IMG/VR virus record: IMGVR_UViG_3300025769_000563
Coordinates: 1 to 29,975 of that record
Length of the DNA: 29,975 nt
Source of the DNA: a virus
Reading direction: 5' to 3' (one strand)
Shown here piece by piece: positions 23,211 through 29,789 of the stretch; within the stretch, counting starts at the first letter, position 1, and every line of letters starts with the position of its first letter. The translations under genes were made by a program, and so were the position numbers. The notes under the pieces were generated by a model that saw only the letters and a program-made list of their open reading frames with translations, was not told where the DNA came from and searched no databases.

Positions 23211-23793
23211 CTCTTTTATATTTTAACTCATTTAATTTGCTTTTATACTCATCTGTATTTTTAATCTGATCTTGAATCCATTGCGGTTGCTCATCTAACC
23301 ATACTTCATTAAAATTATCATGATAATTAAATATAAAAGTTGGATTAAATTGTTCAGGGCATTCAAATCCATTAGCTAGTTTTGATATAGAACTAATAGT
23401 CGCATATTGGTTTCCAGAGTTAGCCGTTTTATGAATCACACTTATCATGCAGGGAACTTCAAGCATATTTGTTATGTCAAATCTAGGCTGCCCTATAAAA
23501 GCCTCTCCCCTCCAACTTTCTAAATCTTTTCTCAAATTAGATTTTTCGTGTAAACTCAAGGTATATTCTTTTGATATTACCATTGGTTTTTGCTCTCCTC
23601 CAAAATCTCTCATTTCATTAGGTAACTCAAAAGTTAATCTTATTTTATTTGAATACTTCAATTCTCCTTGCCATTCAAACTCTACAGTTCCAACGTGTAT
23701 CATTGAATAACATCTAGCGACATGAGTTCCGCTAGGCACTATTTCTTTAATTACATTGTTTGTGCTTTCTGCACTAATTTCTATTCCTTTCAT
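23200..23793 (-). CDS. Conserved phage protein, SSB-like
   Basis: A 197-aa protein. The pattern 'P.GtHvArcy..i..Gt.e.eWqGe' (residues 20-45), then IRLTFELP, ISKEYTLSLHEKSNLRKDLESWRG (about 73-96), FDITNMLEVPCMISVIH and YATISSISKL matches a family widespread in phages next to recombination and replication genes, in which some members are annotated as single-stranded DNA-binding. A beta-barrel fold is likely. The acidic C-terminal tail seen in SSBs is less marked here. It overlaps the DnaA-like gene by 11 bases. Confidence 0.7.
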   Translation of the reverse strand: MKGIEISAESTNNVIKEIVPSGTHVARCYSMIHVGTVEFEWQGELKYSNKIRLTFELPNEMRDFGGEQKPMVISKEYTLSLHEKSNLRKDLESWRGEAFIGQPRFDITNMLEVPCMISVIHKTANSGNQYATISSISKLANGFECPEQFNPTFIFNYHDNFNEVWLDEQPQWIQDQIKNTDEYKSKLNELKYKRDDS

Positions 23794-23855
23794 TTGTTAA
23801 TATATTTAATTTTGCCTACTCTAATAAGTTTTCGGCATCCCTTTTTATCTTTCAT
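23790..23855 (-). CDS. Possible 21-aa basic microprotein
   Basis: ATG at 23855, TGA at 23792-23790 overlapping the ATG of the SSB-like gene in ATGA. Product MKDKKGCRKLIRVGKIKYIN plus Lys: basic. It bridges the 51-base gap between the 76-aa gene and the SSB-like gene, and could merely couple translation between the two. Size makes it uncertain. Confidence 0.3.
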   Translation of the reverse strand: MKDKKGCRKLIRVGKIKYINK

Positions 23856-24075
23856 CTCGCATCCCATCTGCCATCATTTCTAAATAGTTTTCTCTTTGCT
23901 GAGCTTCGTATTCATAATCTTCTATGCTATCACATTCACATTTACACTCATCACACCATAAAACTCCATCCTCATCCTCATCTATATACTCAGATCCGCA
24001 GCACGAACTAACTAGTCCATAATAATGTCCGTCATCAATAGGATTCGATAATTTCCAACTGTCATAATTCATCAT
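23845..24075 (-). CDS. Small zinc-ribbon protein, 76 aa
   Basis: Starts MMNYDSWKLSNPIDDGHYYG followed by SSCCGSEY and LWCDECKCECDS. The two cysteine groups (about residues 24-25 and 41-48) form a likely zinc ribbon between an acidic loop (DEDEDGV). The NYDSWKLSNP start is familiar from small Bacteroidota phage proteins. Very acidic. Stop overlaps the next possible ORF. Role unknown. Confidence 0.65.
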   Translation of the reverse strand: MMNYDSWKLSNPIDDGHYYGLVSSCCGSEYIDEDEDGVLWCDECKCECDSIEDYEYEAQQRENYLEMMADGMRDER

Positions 24076-24275
24076 AACGATTCAATAAATTTATTTAATT
24101 CTTTTTTCATATGATAAGTATCTAGCCATTCTAATAATTGAAAATTAGAAAAAACTAAAGTAATATCCTTTTCATCTCCCTTATCACTGTAATATTTACA
24201 ACCTATAAACACCTCATTGTCTTTACATTGAAAAGTATTTATATCATACATATATTTTATTTCTGCATCTTCCAT
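24072..24275 (-). CDS. Hypothetical protein, 67 aa
   Basis: A 67-aa acidic protein (MEDAEIKYMYDINTFQC..., then EVFIGCKYYSD and a C-terminal helix MKKELNKFIESL). No family is recognised. It has an ATGA overlap with the 76-aa gene and starts three bases after the end of the 135-aa gene, so it is part of the early operon under the promoter at 24789-24820. Confidence 0.55.
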   Translation of the reverse strand: MEDAEIKYMYDINTFQCKDNEVFIGCKYYSDKGDEKDITLVFSNFQLLEWLDTYHMKKELNKFIESL

Positions 24276-24277
24276 AA

Positions 24278-24685
24278 TTAATTATTTTTTTTGTTAGGCA
24301 TTAAAGTATTAAGTAATTCAGCACAAGCTAACATCCACTCATCCTCATTACTATCTACATTTTCAGGGTCTAGTATATTATGAGCACTAAGTTCCAAAAC
24401 CTCAGCCCTATTGTCTCCGACCTTTACATTAAAACATTTTTGCTTTCCATCTACAATAGCAAGTTTGTAAAACCATACAGAATCAACTCCTATATATTTT
24501 TTGTATAAAGGTAAATCGCTGAATTTAAGTTGATGATATGCAGATGTAAGTTTCTTAATATAAACTATATCATCTTTCTCATCCATAACATTTAACTCAT
24601 GTTGAACACGATCAGAAGTTTGCTTGTCCTTCTCTCTTAGTTCTTGAATCTCATCTTGTAATTCTAAAAATCTTTCGTTTGTCAT
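24278..24685 (-). CDS. First gene of the early operon, 135 aa, unknown
   Basis: A 135-aa acidic protein. The N-terminal helix (FLELQDEIQELREKDKQTSDRVQHEL) is coiled-coil-like; the middle (LTSAYHQLKFSDLPLYKKYI, then FYKLAIVDGKQKCFNV) is globular. No family is known. It is the first gene after the leader RNA, so it is probably expressed early and strongly, and proteins in this place often act on the host. Its leader contains nine A residues just before the start. Confidence 0.6.
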   Translation of the reverse strand: MTNERFLELQDEIQELREKDKQTSDRVQHELNVMDEKDDIVYIKKLTSAYHQLKFSDLPLYKKYIGVDSVWFYKLAIVDGKQKCFNVKVGDNRAEVLELSAHNILDPENVDSNEDEWMLACAELLNTLMPNKKNN

Positions 24686-24710
24686 TGTTTTTTTTTATTA
24701 TATTAAACAT

Positions 24711-24755
24711 TTATTTTAAGTAAAGATTAGAGGAGATACCTGCTATTCGTAACAT
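24711..24755 (-). CDS. Possible 14-aa leader peptide
   Basis: ATG at 24755-24753, TAA at 24713-24711; product MLRIAGISSNLYLK. It lies in the leader RNA: its start sits within the hairpin loop region, and its codons cover the 3' arm. An AGGAG stretch lies 12 bases before its ATG inside the 5' arm. Translation through it would open the hairpin. Chance occurrence in an AT-rich leader cannot be excluded. Confidence 0.25.
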   Translation of the reverse strand: MLRIAGISSNLYLK

Positions 24756-24783
24756 CTCAGTCTAAAACTCCTCTGCACTTTAC
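24720..24783 (-). ncRNA. Structured 5' leader hairpin of the early operon
   Basis: In the minus-strand transcript, GTAAAG (24783-24778) pairs with CTTTAC (24725-24720), and AGAGGAG (24774-24768) with CTCCTCT (24735-24729), separated by a 3x3 internal loop. Inside, GAGAT and ATCTC could form an alternative stem that uses part of the same bases, so two shapes are possible. The predicted transcription start lies at or within a few bases of 24783, so this hairpin would be the very 5' end of the RNA. It may protect the RNA, or regulate the downstream genes. Confidence 0.55.
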
Positions 24784-24788
24784 ATGGT

Positions 24789-24820
24789 CAAATATAATAA
24801 CTATAATTTTAACTCACAAA
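24789..24820 (-). promoter_or_regulatory. Bacteroidota-type promoter of the early operon
   Basis: Minus-strand TTTG at 24820-24817, 20 bases, then TATATTTG at 24796-24789, an exact match to TAnnTTTG with the Bacteroidota -33/-7 spacing (19-21). Start of transcription would fall near 24780-24784. It lies in the only sizeable non-coding gap before the replication genes. The -33 element overlaps one arm of an inverted repeat (CACAAA at 24815-24820 and TTTGTG at 24847-24852) that may be an operator. Confidence 0.75.
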
Positions 24821-24884
24821 TTTATCAACAAAAAATATTTAGTAATTTTGTGAATATCAATAATTTGCTAGATAATATGGTTTA

Positions 24885-24895
24885 GGTATAATACC
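24885..24895. promoter_or_regulatory. 11-bp palindrome in the early leader region
   Basis: GGTATAATACC reads the same on both strands apart from its centre base. It lies between the metallophosphoesterase stop and the promoter, 65 bases upstream of the -33 element. A dimeric regulator or host factor could bind it. Only 11 bases and AT-rich, so weak on its own. Confidence 0.3.
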
Positions 24896-24938
24896 ATTAA
24901 AATTGTTAGAAAGTCCCTTAAATCAACTAAAAACAGCC

Positions 24939-25658
24939 TTATAAGTCCATTAATAGGTTGACTACATACCTTCCATTTTCTTTAACTACGGCACAACCAA
25001 TAGCAGGCTTTTTACCATACTTAGCATATGCCATTGCATAACTATCATGGTCAATGCCGCAACCGACTTGAGTAGCAAAAATTCTGTAATTTTGTCCAAC
25101 ATAATGCTCTGTATAGCATTGAGTATGTAAGTGCCCTTGCACAGTATTCATCATATCACTTTTAGCCTTAGTCCTAGCCGTTCCTCCCTCTCCATGAATA
25201 TATTGCACACCATCTTGCACATATCTTTCCATAAATTCCCATTGAGGCACTTCTAATACTTCTTTATATGATTTAATCCATTTACTAGGTATTGATGAGG
25301 TTTGAGCTTTACGCATTATAATGCGATCATGGTTTCCAATTATAACTCTAGCCTTAGGAAATGCAGCATACCATCTTGAAATCCTTTTGATTGCATATTC
25401 TAATTCATCTAAACCGCCCATCCCATCTGCTGAGGTCTCATGGTAGCTGCTAAAGTGGTTGTCAATTATATCGCCAATAAAAATAACATCTGTGCAATTA
25501 TGTAATTTATATTGTTCTACGCAAAAATCTAGGTATGAATCTAAACAAAAGGGCTCATGTAAATCTCCAATGACTAAGACGTTACGCTCCCCTTTGTTTC
25601 TGATTCTTTCTAATACTTTAATTTCAAATGGTTTTAACCGATAGCGGTTATTTCTCAT
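24939..25658 (-). CDS. Calcineurin-like metallophosphoesterase
   Basis: A 239-aa protein with all motifs of the superfamily: GDLHEP (31-36), GDIIDNH (62-68), GNHDR (108-112), HGEGG (155-159) and GHLHT (175-179). These hold two metal ions and the phosphate. Such phage proteins act as DNA or cyclic-nucleotide phosphodiesterases or as phosphatases; substrate cannot be told from sequence. It has no signal peptide. It lies after the lysis genes, at the end of the transcript that starts upstream with the portal, and is followed by the early promoter region. An inhibitor of host defence signalling is one speculative role. Confidence 0.85.
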   Translation of the reverse strand: MRNNRYRLKPFEIKVLERIRNKGERNVLVIGDLHEPFCLDSYLDFCVEQYKLHNCTDVIFIGDIIDNHFSSYHETSADGMGGLDELEYAIKRISRWYAAFPKARVIIGNHDRIIMRKAQTSSIPSKWIKSYKEVLEVPQWEFMERYVQDGVQYIHGEGGTARTKAKSDMMNTVQGHLHTQCYTEHYVGQNYRIFATQVGCGIDHDSYAMAYAKYGKKPAIGCAVVKENGRYVVNLLMDL

Positions 25659-25838
25659 TTATTTTTTTATATCTGCAATTCCTTGTCCTATAATAAGAGT
25701 CAAAGCTGCATAAAATATTTCATTAGCAGCCTCCTCAGAAACTCCCAAATAAGTAACAATTGCTGGCACTACAATAGAAGCTACTGCATACCAAAATTTT
25801 TTACTTGCAAACATTTGTTTAATTAACCATTCTTTCAT
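25659..25838 (-). CDS. Holin-like small membrane protein
   Basis: Start chosen at the ATG at 25838 (MKEWLIKQMFASKKFWYAVAS), 59 aa; an earlier ATG at 25871 overlaps the lysin gene and adds 11 residues. Two hydrophobic stretches: KFWYAVASIVVPAIVTYLG and ANEIFYAALTLIIGQGIADI, separated by a short turn, the layout of small class II-type phage holins. The arrangement 'kFWyaiasi.vp.....g' and 'ii.qGiADi.K' is seen in small phage holins of Bacteroidota. It is directly after the endolysin. A release or membrane-lesion role is likely. Confidence 0.6.
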   Translation of the reverse strand: MKEWLIKQMFASKKFWYAVASIVVPAIVTYLGVSEEAANEIFYAALTLIIGQGIADIKK

Positions 25839-25858
25839 AATATATAATTTTAATTTAG

Positions 25859-26242
25859 TTAGTAAGTCCATATACGATTCTCGCTTTTTGTTGGAGAATT
25901 ATCTACGTGAATAAATCCATCTGCTATTCCTATTCTATTGAATCCAACTAATAATAAAGAACCTACAATAAGCCATCTATCTTTACTATTAGTGCAACTA
26001 ATATCTGCAGCTCTTCCCTCACAGTGAGCTGAGTATTTTGCCGTTTTATAGCCTCTCTCTCCCAGTTTCTCGTGGTATTCCTGAGTTCTATATCCTGAAT
26101 TTATTTTAAACGGTATTTGTGCTATTTCTCTTGCCTCTTGTAATAACTCCATAAAATCATCTTTCATGTTTTTTCCTGAACCTTTAACGTCAGGACTATC
26201 AAATTCAGAAGCTTTAAAGTTTTTATATTTTTTCACAAGCAC
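25859..26242 (-). CDS. Endolysin, peptidase M15 family
   Basis: A 127-aa zinc peptidase. SGYRT (49-53), then YSAHCEGRAADIS with zinc ligands His73 and Asp80, and GFIHVDNS with third ligand His112. These are the motifs of M15 D-Ala-D-Ala carboxypeptidase-like lysins that cut peptidoglycan cross-links. No signal peptide. No in-frame ATG exists near the start, so it begins at GTG 26242 (or GTG 26236), with AGGA seven bases before the first. It lies between two small membrane proteins, making up a lysis cassette. Confidence 0.85.
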   Translation of the reverse strand: MLVKKYKNFKASEFDSPDVKGSGKNMKDDFMELLQEAREIAQIPFKINSGYRTQEYHEKLGERGYKTAKYSAHCEGRAADISCTNSKDRWLIVGSLLLVGFNRIGIADGFIHVDNSPTKSENRIWTY

Positions 26243-26257
26243 CGCATTTTCCTATAC

Positions 26258-26276
26258 ATATCTTTTTAAAAGATAT
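26258..26276. promoter_or_regulatory. Perfect inverted repeat upstream of the endolysin
   Basis: ATATCTTT (26258-26265) and AAAGATAT (26269-26276) with a 3-base centre form an 8-bp hairpin or operator 16 bases ahead of the endolysin start. It lies in the gap after the small membrane protein. In the mRNA it could affect endolysin translation; on DNA it could bind a regulator. Mostly A-T pairs. Confidence 0.4.
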
Positions 26277-26302
26277 ATAATATAGTATTTTACAAATTAA
26301 TT

Positions 26303-26479
26303 TCATTTTTTATTATTATTTATATGAGTTTTCCATCTTGCAACAGTATAACCTATTGACAAAACAAGTAATATTATTTTTAAAACTAGTTCAATATCTC
26401 CGAAGGTCGTTATTCCTAATACTGACAGGTTTACTGTTCCTGTTTCTACTATGTCCGTTGTTACCCTTTTTAGTGGCAT
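26303..26479 (-). CDS. 58-aa membrane protein, holin candidate
   Basis: ATG at 26479, TGA at 26305-26303. The product starts MPLKRVTTDIVETGTVNLSVLG and has one clear hydrophobic segment (ELVLKIILLVLSIGYTVA, about residues 30-47), then WKTHINNNKK. The 'kRvTtDIVETG' start with a single membrane helix is a pattern seen in small holin-like proteins of flavobacterial phages beside endolysins. It overlaps the 49-aa ORF 26391-26540 in another frame. Its start follows a 7-bp hairpin (26497-26519) that could control it. Confidence 0.65.
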   Translation of the reverse strand: MPLKRVTTDIVETGTVNLSVLGITTFGDIELVLKIILLVLSIGYTVARWKTHINNNKK

Positions 26480-26540
26480 TTTCTATATACTTTTTTAAGG
26501 CAACCTCGTTTTTTGCCTTCGGTTTATAATTTGTTCTCAT
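26391..26540 (-). CDS. Basic 49-aa ORF overlapping the holin candidate
   Basis: ATG at 26540 overlaps the stop of the DUF6712-like gene (ATGA), a layout typical of real coupled genes in this genome. Product starts MRTNYKPKAKNEVALKKYIE and is rich in Lys, Arg and Asn (ending VSIRNNDLRRY). It shares 89 bases with the 58-aa gene in another frame. The coupling argues for translation, the lack of known homology pattern against a firm call. It may be needed mainly to bring ribosomes to the next start. Confidence 0.4.
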   Translation of the reverse strand: MRTNYKPKAKNEVALKKYIENATKKGNNGHSRNRNSKPVSIRNNDLRRY

Positions 26541-27100
26541 TTAAGATCAGGAGTTAAAAAATCATCTAAAGTAATTTCTCCCTCTCTCTTTCTCACTCTC
26601 TCTAAGTTCATTCCTGAATAAAAAGCATTAACATCTGGCTCAACATCTGCACCGCTACTAGTTGAATATTCAGGGTAAGTTGAATTGTTATGTCTTAAAT
26701 AGTCTATTAATCTTTCTGTGTAAAACTCAGCAGTATTTCTAATTTCCTCTCTCAAAGTATGCATATCTTCTTGACTCATACTCTCTAAATTTTCACTGGT
26801 TTTAACACCAATTCCATTATTAGCAATTCTTATTCTTAAAAACGGCAGACACTCATAAAAACTCCAATGCACTAAAGAGTCTTGTATATAGTCGTCAACT
26901 AAAGTTTTATAAGCTCCTGTTAATGTTGAACCTGATATTTTTGTTTGTAATGCTTCAAATAAATCAGTTCCTAAAACAGTTTCTATATATTTTTTCTGAG
27001 CAACTTTTATATAAGGTAAATAGAAATCAGGGTCTATGTTACCGCCAATTGCAGTAGAATCAGTTAGCTTATTTTCCGATATGAATAAAACGTATGCCAT
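26537..27100 (-). CDS. DUF6712-like head-completion protein
   Basis: A 187-aa protein. It resembles the DUF6712 pattern of Bacteroidota phages: MAYVLFISENKLTDSTAIGG, IDPDFYLPYIKVAQKKYIETVLGTDLFEAL (about residues 23-52), then a DYIQDSLVHWSFYECLPFLRIRIANNGI segment and a helical C-terminal (HTLREEIRNTAEFYTERLIDYL). Such proteins lie near portals and are thought to be head-tail connectors (gp6-like). Its position two genes after the portal agrees. Its stop overlaps the start of a small ORF. Confidence 0.7.
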   Translation of the reverse strand: MAYVLFISENKLTDSTAIGGNIDPDFYLPYIKVAQKKYIETVLGTDLFEALQTKISGSTLTGAYKTLVDDYIQDSLVHWSFYECLPFLRIRIANNGIGVKTSENLESMSQEDMHTLREEIRNTAEFYTERLIDYLRHNNSTYPEYSTSSGADVEPDVNAFYSGMNLERVRKREGEITLDDFLTPDLK

Positions 27101-27103
27101 TGT

Positions 27104-27652
27104 TTATCTTAACTTTAAAACTTGTCCATTTAATTTCTGCATAGCAGTATTATATTTAGAAACATTTGCTGAAACATCAACTCCTAAAGCTTTTGCAGAG
27201 CTTTCAAAACTACTAATAGCTCCATTCATCTGATCTACTAATTGCTCTGCTTGTGATTTTAATCCTCTTGCAGTTTGCTCAGCTTTGATAAACTTATCTC
27301 CAATTTTCATGCTTTTTTCCTCCATTTTTTCGAGGTTCTTTCTAGCAATATCTATATTTTTTTGTTGATTTTCCTCTCTTTTATTATTTTCTTGTCTTAT
27401 TTTCTGCAATTCATCCTTCTTCTCCTCTACTATATCTAATGCTTTATTTTCTGCTTCAACTGCCGCCTCTGCTTCAATATCTGCATCTAAATATTTATCT
27501 ATTGCTTTAAATAAATCGTTGGTTAGTTTTTCTGCCTTTTTTGACAATCCATCTAAAGTTTTAACATCTTGAAATTCAAATCTTTCAACTCTTTTTTCAT
27601 GGCCAACATTAAATTCGCTTAGGTTCTTGTAAAATTTTTCTCTTGTTCTCAT
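27104..27652 (-). CDS. Coiled-coil protein, unknown virion role
   Basis: A 182-aa, almost completely helical protein rich in Lys, Glu and Ala, with long heptad-like stretches (KKAEKLTNDLFKAIDKYL, ENKALDIVEEKKDELQKI, NLEKMEEKSMKIGDKFIKA). No family is known; the start MRTREKFYKNLSEFNVGHEK is basic. It lies between the portal and the DUF6712-like gene, where structural or internal proteins are often found. It may be a minor head protein or an internal ejection protein. ORF composition is typical of the neighbours. Confidence 0.6.
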   Translation of the reverse strand: MRTREKFYKNLSEFNVGHEKRVERFEFQDVKTLDGLSKKAEKLTNDLFKAIDKYLDADIEAEAAVEAENKALDIVEEKKDELQKIRQENNKREENQQKNIDIARKNLEKMEEKSMKIGDKFIKAEQTARGLKSQAEQLVDQMNGAISSFESSAKALGVDVSANVSKYNTAMQKLNGQVLKLR

Positions 27653-27659
27653 ATTATAT

Positions 27660-29789
27660 TTATTTTAATCTTCCGTTATTAGGCATATTTTTTGGAGCTC
27701 TACTAACTTCCTGAGGATTAGCCTCAGGGTAGAAACCATTAGCTCTAGCCTCTGTTGTTGTTATTATTCTTGTTGCATCTTCTACATCAGTTCCTGTGCC
27801 GACTCCTAATTTGTAAAAGTAAATCTCTCTCCTCCAATAATGGCCGCAATTAACTCCTCCTTTAAATTTCCAGATTGAGTAAGTTTTTGCACCTTCAGGT
27901 CCCATACCAGCACCTTTTCCTTTGTAGTTTACTATCTTATTCTCCATAGCAATAATATCCTCCTTTCTGTAAAGCATATTAGCAGATAACATTTTTTTAC
28001 AAAACTCTCTAGTATTTTGTGATGCTATTGCAGTAGAGTATCTATATCTCACTATATATAAATTTTTATTTCTATCAATACCTTTGTCATCTGTTTCCTC
28101 ATCAGGGTTGGCGTCACCAGTATTAATATCAAACTCATATTTATGTAGCTTGTTTAATTCTAATTCATAATCAAAATCTTCTCTCTCATCCTCTACCTTT
28201 TCATCACTTAACAAATGCCAATTATCATCAGGATTTTCCTCTCCATAAGCTAATATAAATTTTTCTAATTCACTCGCCTTAATAGGAACACAATTAGGCA
28301 CCTTTCTACCGTCTTTAATCTTGTGACCGTATGGTTCCCATCCCTTTTGGCATGGGTTAGGGCTAATTAATTCCTCTTTACAATTACATTCCTCATTTAA
28401 ACTAGTAATTTGTTCATGATTTTCACACGGCATATAGTAAGTTTTGCCATCTTGCGAATGCTCATGGTATCCTGTGCATCCTAATCTCTCTGCTTCTGCC
28501 TCTGCCTCCTCAATAGTATCAAATAGAGGTAATTCAACTCCATCGGTAACCATGCTGCCAACTTTTGCAAAGTCATCTTCCTCTACATTCTCTCCAGCCT
28601 CTAACGGTGGTAAGCCTAATTCCTCTCTAATCTCATCTTGAGTCATAACGCTTTTCATATCCTCTACGCTAAATTTGCTTGTTATAGGTTTATTTTGTAT
28701 AATCTCTATAGGTAAATCTATTTTATTAATCTTTAATATTTTAGATATGCAATTAAGCAACTTATTTTGATATGGTTTTATAACAGTATTTAAATAAACC
28801 TCAAAAGCAGTATTTAATTCATCTACATTACTGCCCAATCCTGTGTTATTTTTAATCCCCATTAACATTGGTGATGTAACTCTATGTCCTGTAAGTATAT
28901 TTTGAACTAATAGCTCCTGTAAAGCTAAATATTGTTTGTCTGCATTAGATACTGCAATAGGATTTATGACAGGAACTTTGCTTTGGTCGTCTGAGAAGGT
29001 TAAAACTATTTTGCCGCTATTAGTGCTACCAGCAAATTTGTCAACTAAACTTCTTTCAATCTCAGCTCTTTCTTTAGCAGTAGGCACACCGTTTGCAAAA
29101 TTTACAAAATAACTACCGCTAAATCCATTAGCTATATTAGATAAGTGAAATTCACTTACATGCTGATCTATTAATGCCCAATTACATGCTGCTCCGTAAT
29201 CTGGCGAATAGTAAAGTTCCATATTAGGAGAATAATCTCCATCATATAAAATTTGACTAGGGCTAGTTCTATCATTCATATTAAAAGCAGGAACAGGAGT
29301 AGGTTTATTTTTTCTAATATCACTCCAATCTGCACTAATATAATAAGTATCTACTATCCCAAATTCGTTAGGTTTACCGCAACGTATTCTTTCGACAGGA
29401 ATATGATGTATTTCTGCTATTTCTGTTCTTGCTTTGTTCCAAATTAAATTCATAGCAAAACCTCCTTGCAATTTAAAATCAAAAGCTAACTTTTTAATCA
29501 CATCATGCAAACTTTCTTTGCCGTTTACATTACTCATGAACTGTTTTAACTTAGCATGAGTTTCTATGTCATCTGTTTCCTCACATAACAATCCCTCTCC
29601 TGCTATCATATCTCTTGTAGCGTTGATAATTGCTGCATGAGTAGAGCTATTATAATATAAATCTATTAAAAATTGAGGGTATAAGTTAGCCCAATTTTCT
29701 GTGCCATATTCTATATAGTCCTTATTTTGAACCTCTACAACCTTAGGGCTAGTTTGAGTTGCTAAATCTATTGAAATTATTTTTTCCAT
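27660..29789 (-). CDS. Portal protein with long C-terminal extension
   Basis: A 709-aa protein. Residues about 20-400 match phage portals: NWANLYPQFLIDLYYNSSTHAAIINATRDMIAGEGL at 32-67, GGFAMNLIW, EIAEIHHIPVERIR, GHRVTSPMLMGIKNNTGLGSNVDELNTAF at 301-329, and QDEIREELGLPPL. It is far longer than usual portals (about 400-500 aa). The extra part contains a Cys/His module (TGYHEHSQDGKTYYMPCENHE, 439-459), KDGRKVPNCVP (492-502), and a further module TREFCKKM..LYRKEDI then YSIWKFKGGVNCGHYWRREIY at 593-657. These pieces occur elsewhere in protease or head-maturation proteins of related phages. It forms the DNA channel in the head and may help maturation. Confidence 0.9.
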   Translation of the reverse strand: MEKIISIDLATQTSPKVVEVQNKDYIEYGTENWANLYPQFLIDLYYNSSTHAAIINATRDMIAGEGLLCEETDDIETHAKLKQFMSNVNGKESLHDVIKKLAFDFKLQGGFAMNLIWNKARTEIAEIHHIPVERIRCGKPNEFGIVDTYYISADWSDIRKNKPTPVPAFNMNDRTSPSQILYDGDYSPNMELYYSPDYGAACNWALIDQHVSEFHLSNIANGFSGSYFVNFANGVPTAKERAEIERSLVDKFAGSTNSGKIVLTFSDDQSKVPVINPIAVSNADKQYLALQELLVQNILTGHRVTSPMLMGIKNNTGLGSNVDELNTAFEVYLNTVIKPYQNKLLNCISKILKINKIDLPIEIIQNKPITSKFSVEDMKSVMTQDEIREELGLPPLEAGENVEEDDFAKVGSMVTDGVELPLFDTIEEAEAEAERLGCTGYHEHSQDGKTYYMPCENHEQITSLNEECNCKEELISPNPCQKGWEPYGHKIKDGRKVPNCVPIKASELEKFILAYGEENPDDNWHLLSDEKVEDEREDFDYELELNKLHKYEFDINTGDANPDEETDDKGIDRNKNLYIVRYRYSTAIASQNTREFCKKMLSANMLYRKEDIIAMENKIVNYKGKGAGMGPEGAKTYSIWKFKGGVNCGHYWRREIYFYKLGVGTGTDVEDATRIITTTEARANGFYPEANPQEVSRAPKNMPNNGRLK

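Noticed and set aside
24720-24783. Leader hairpin considered as a tRNA
   Set aside because: Although of similar length, it has no D-, anticodon- or T-arm arrangement and no conserved T-loop bases.
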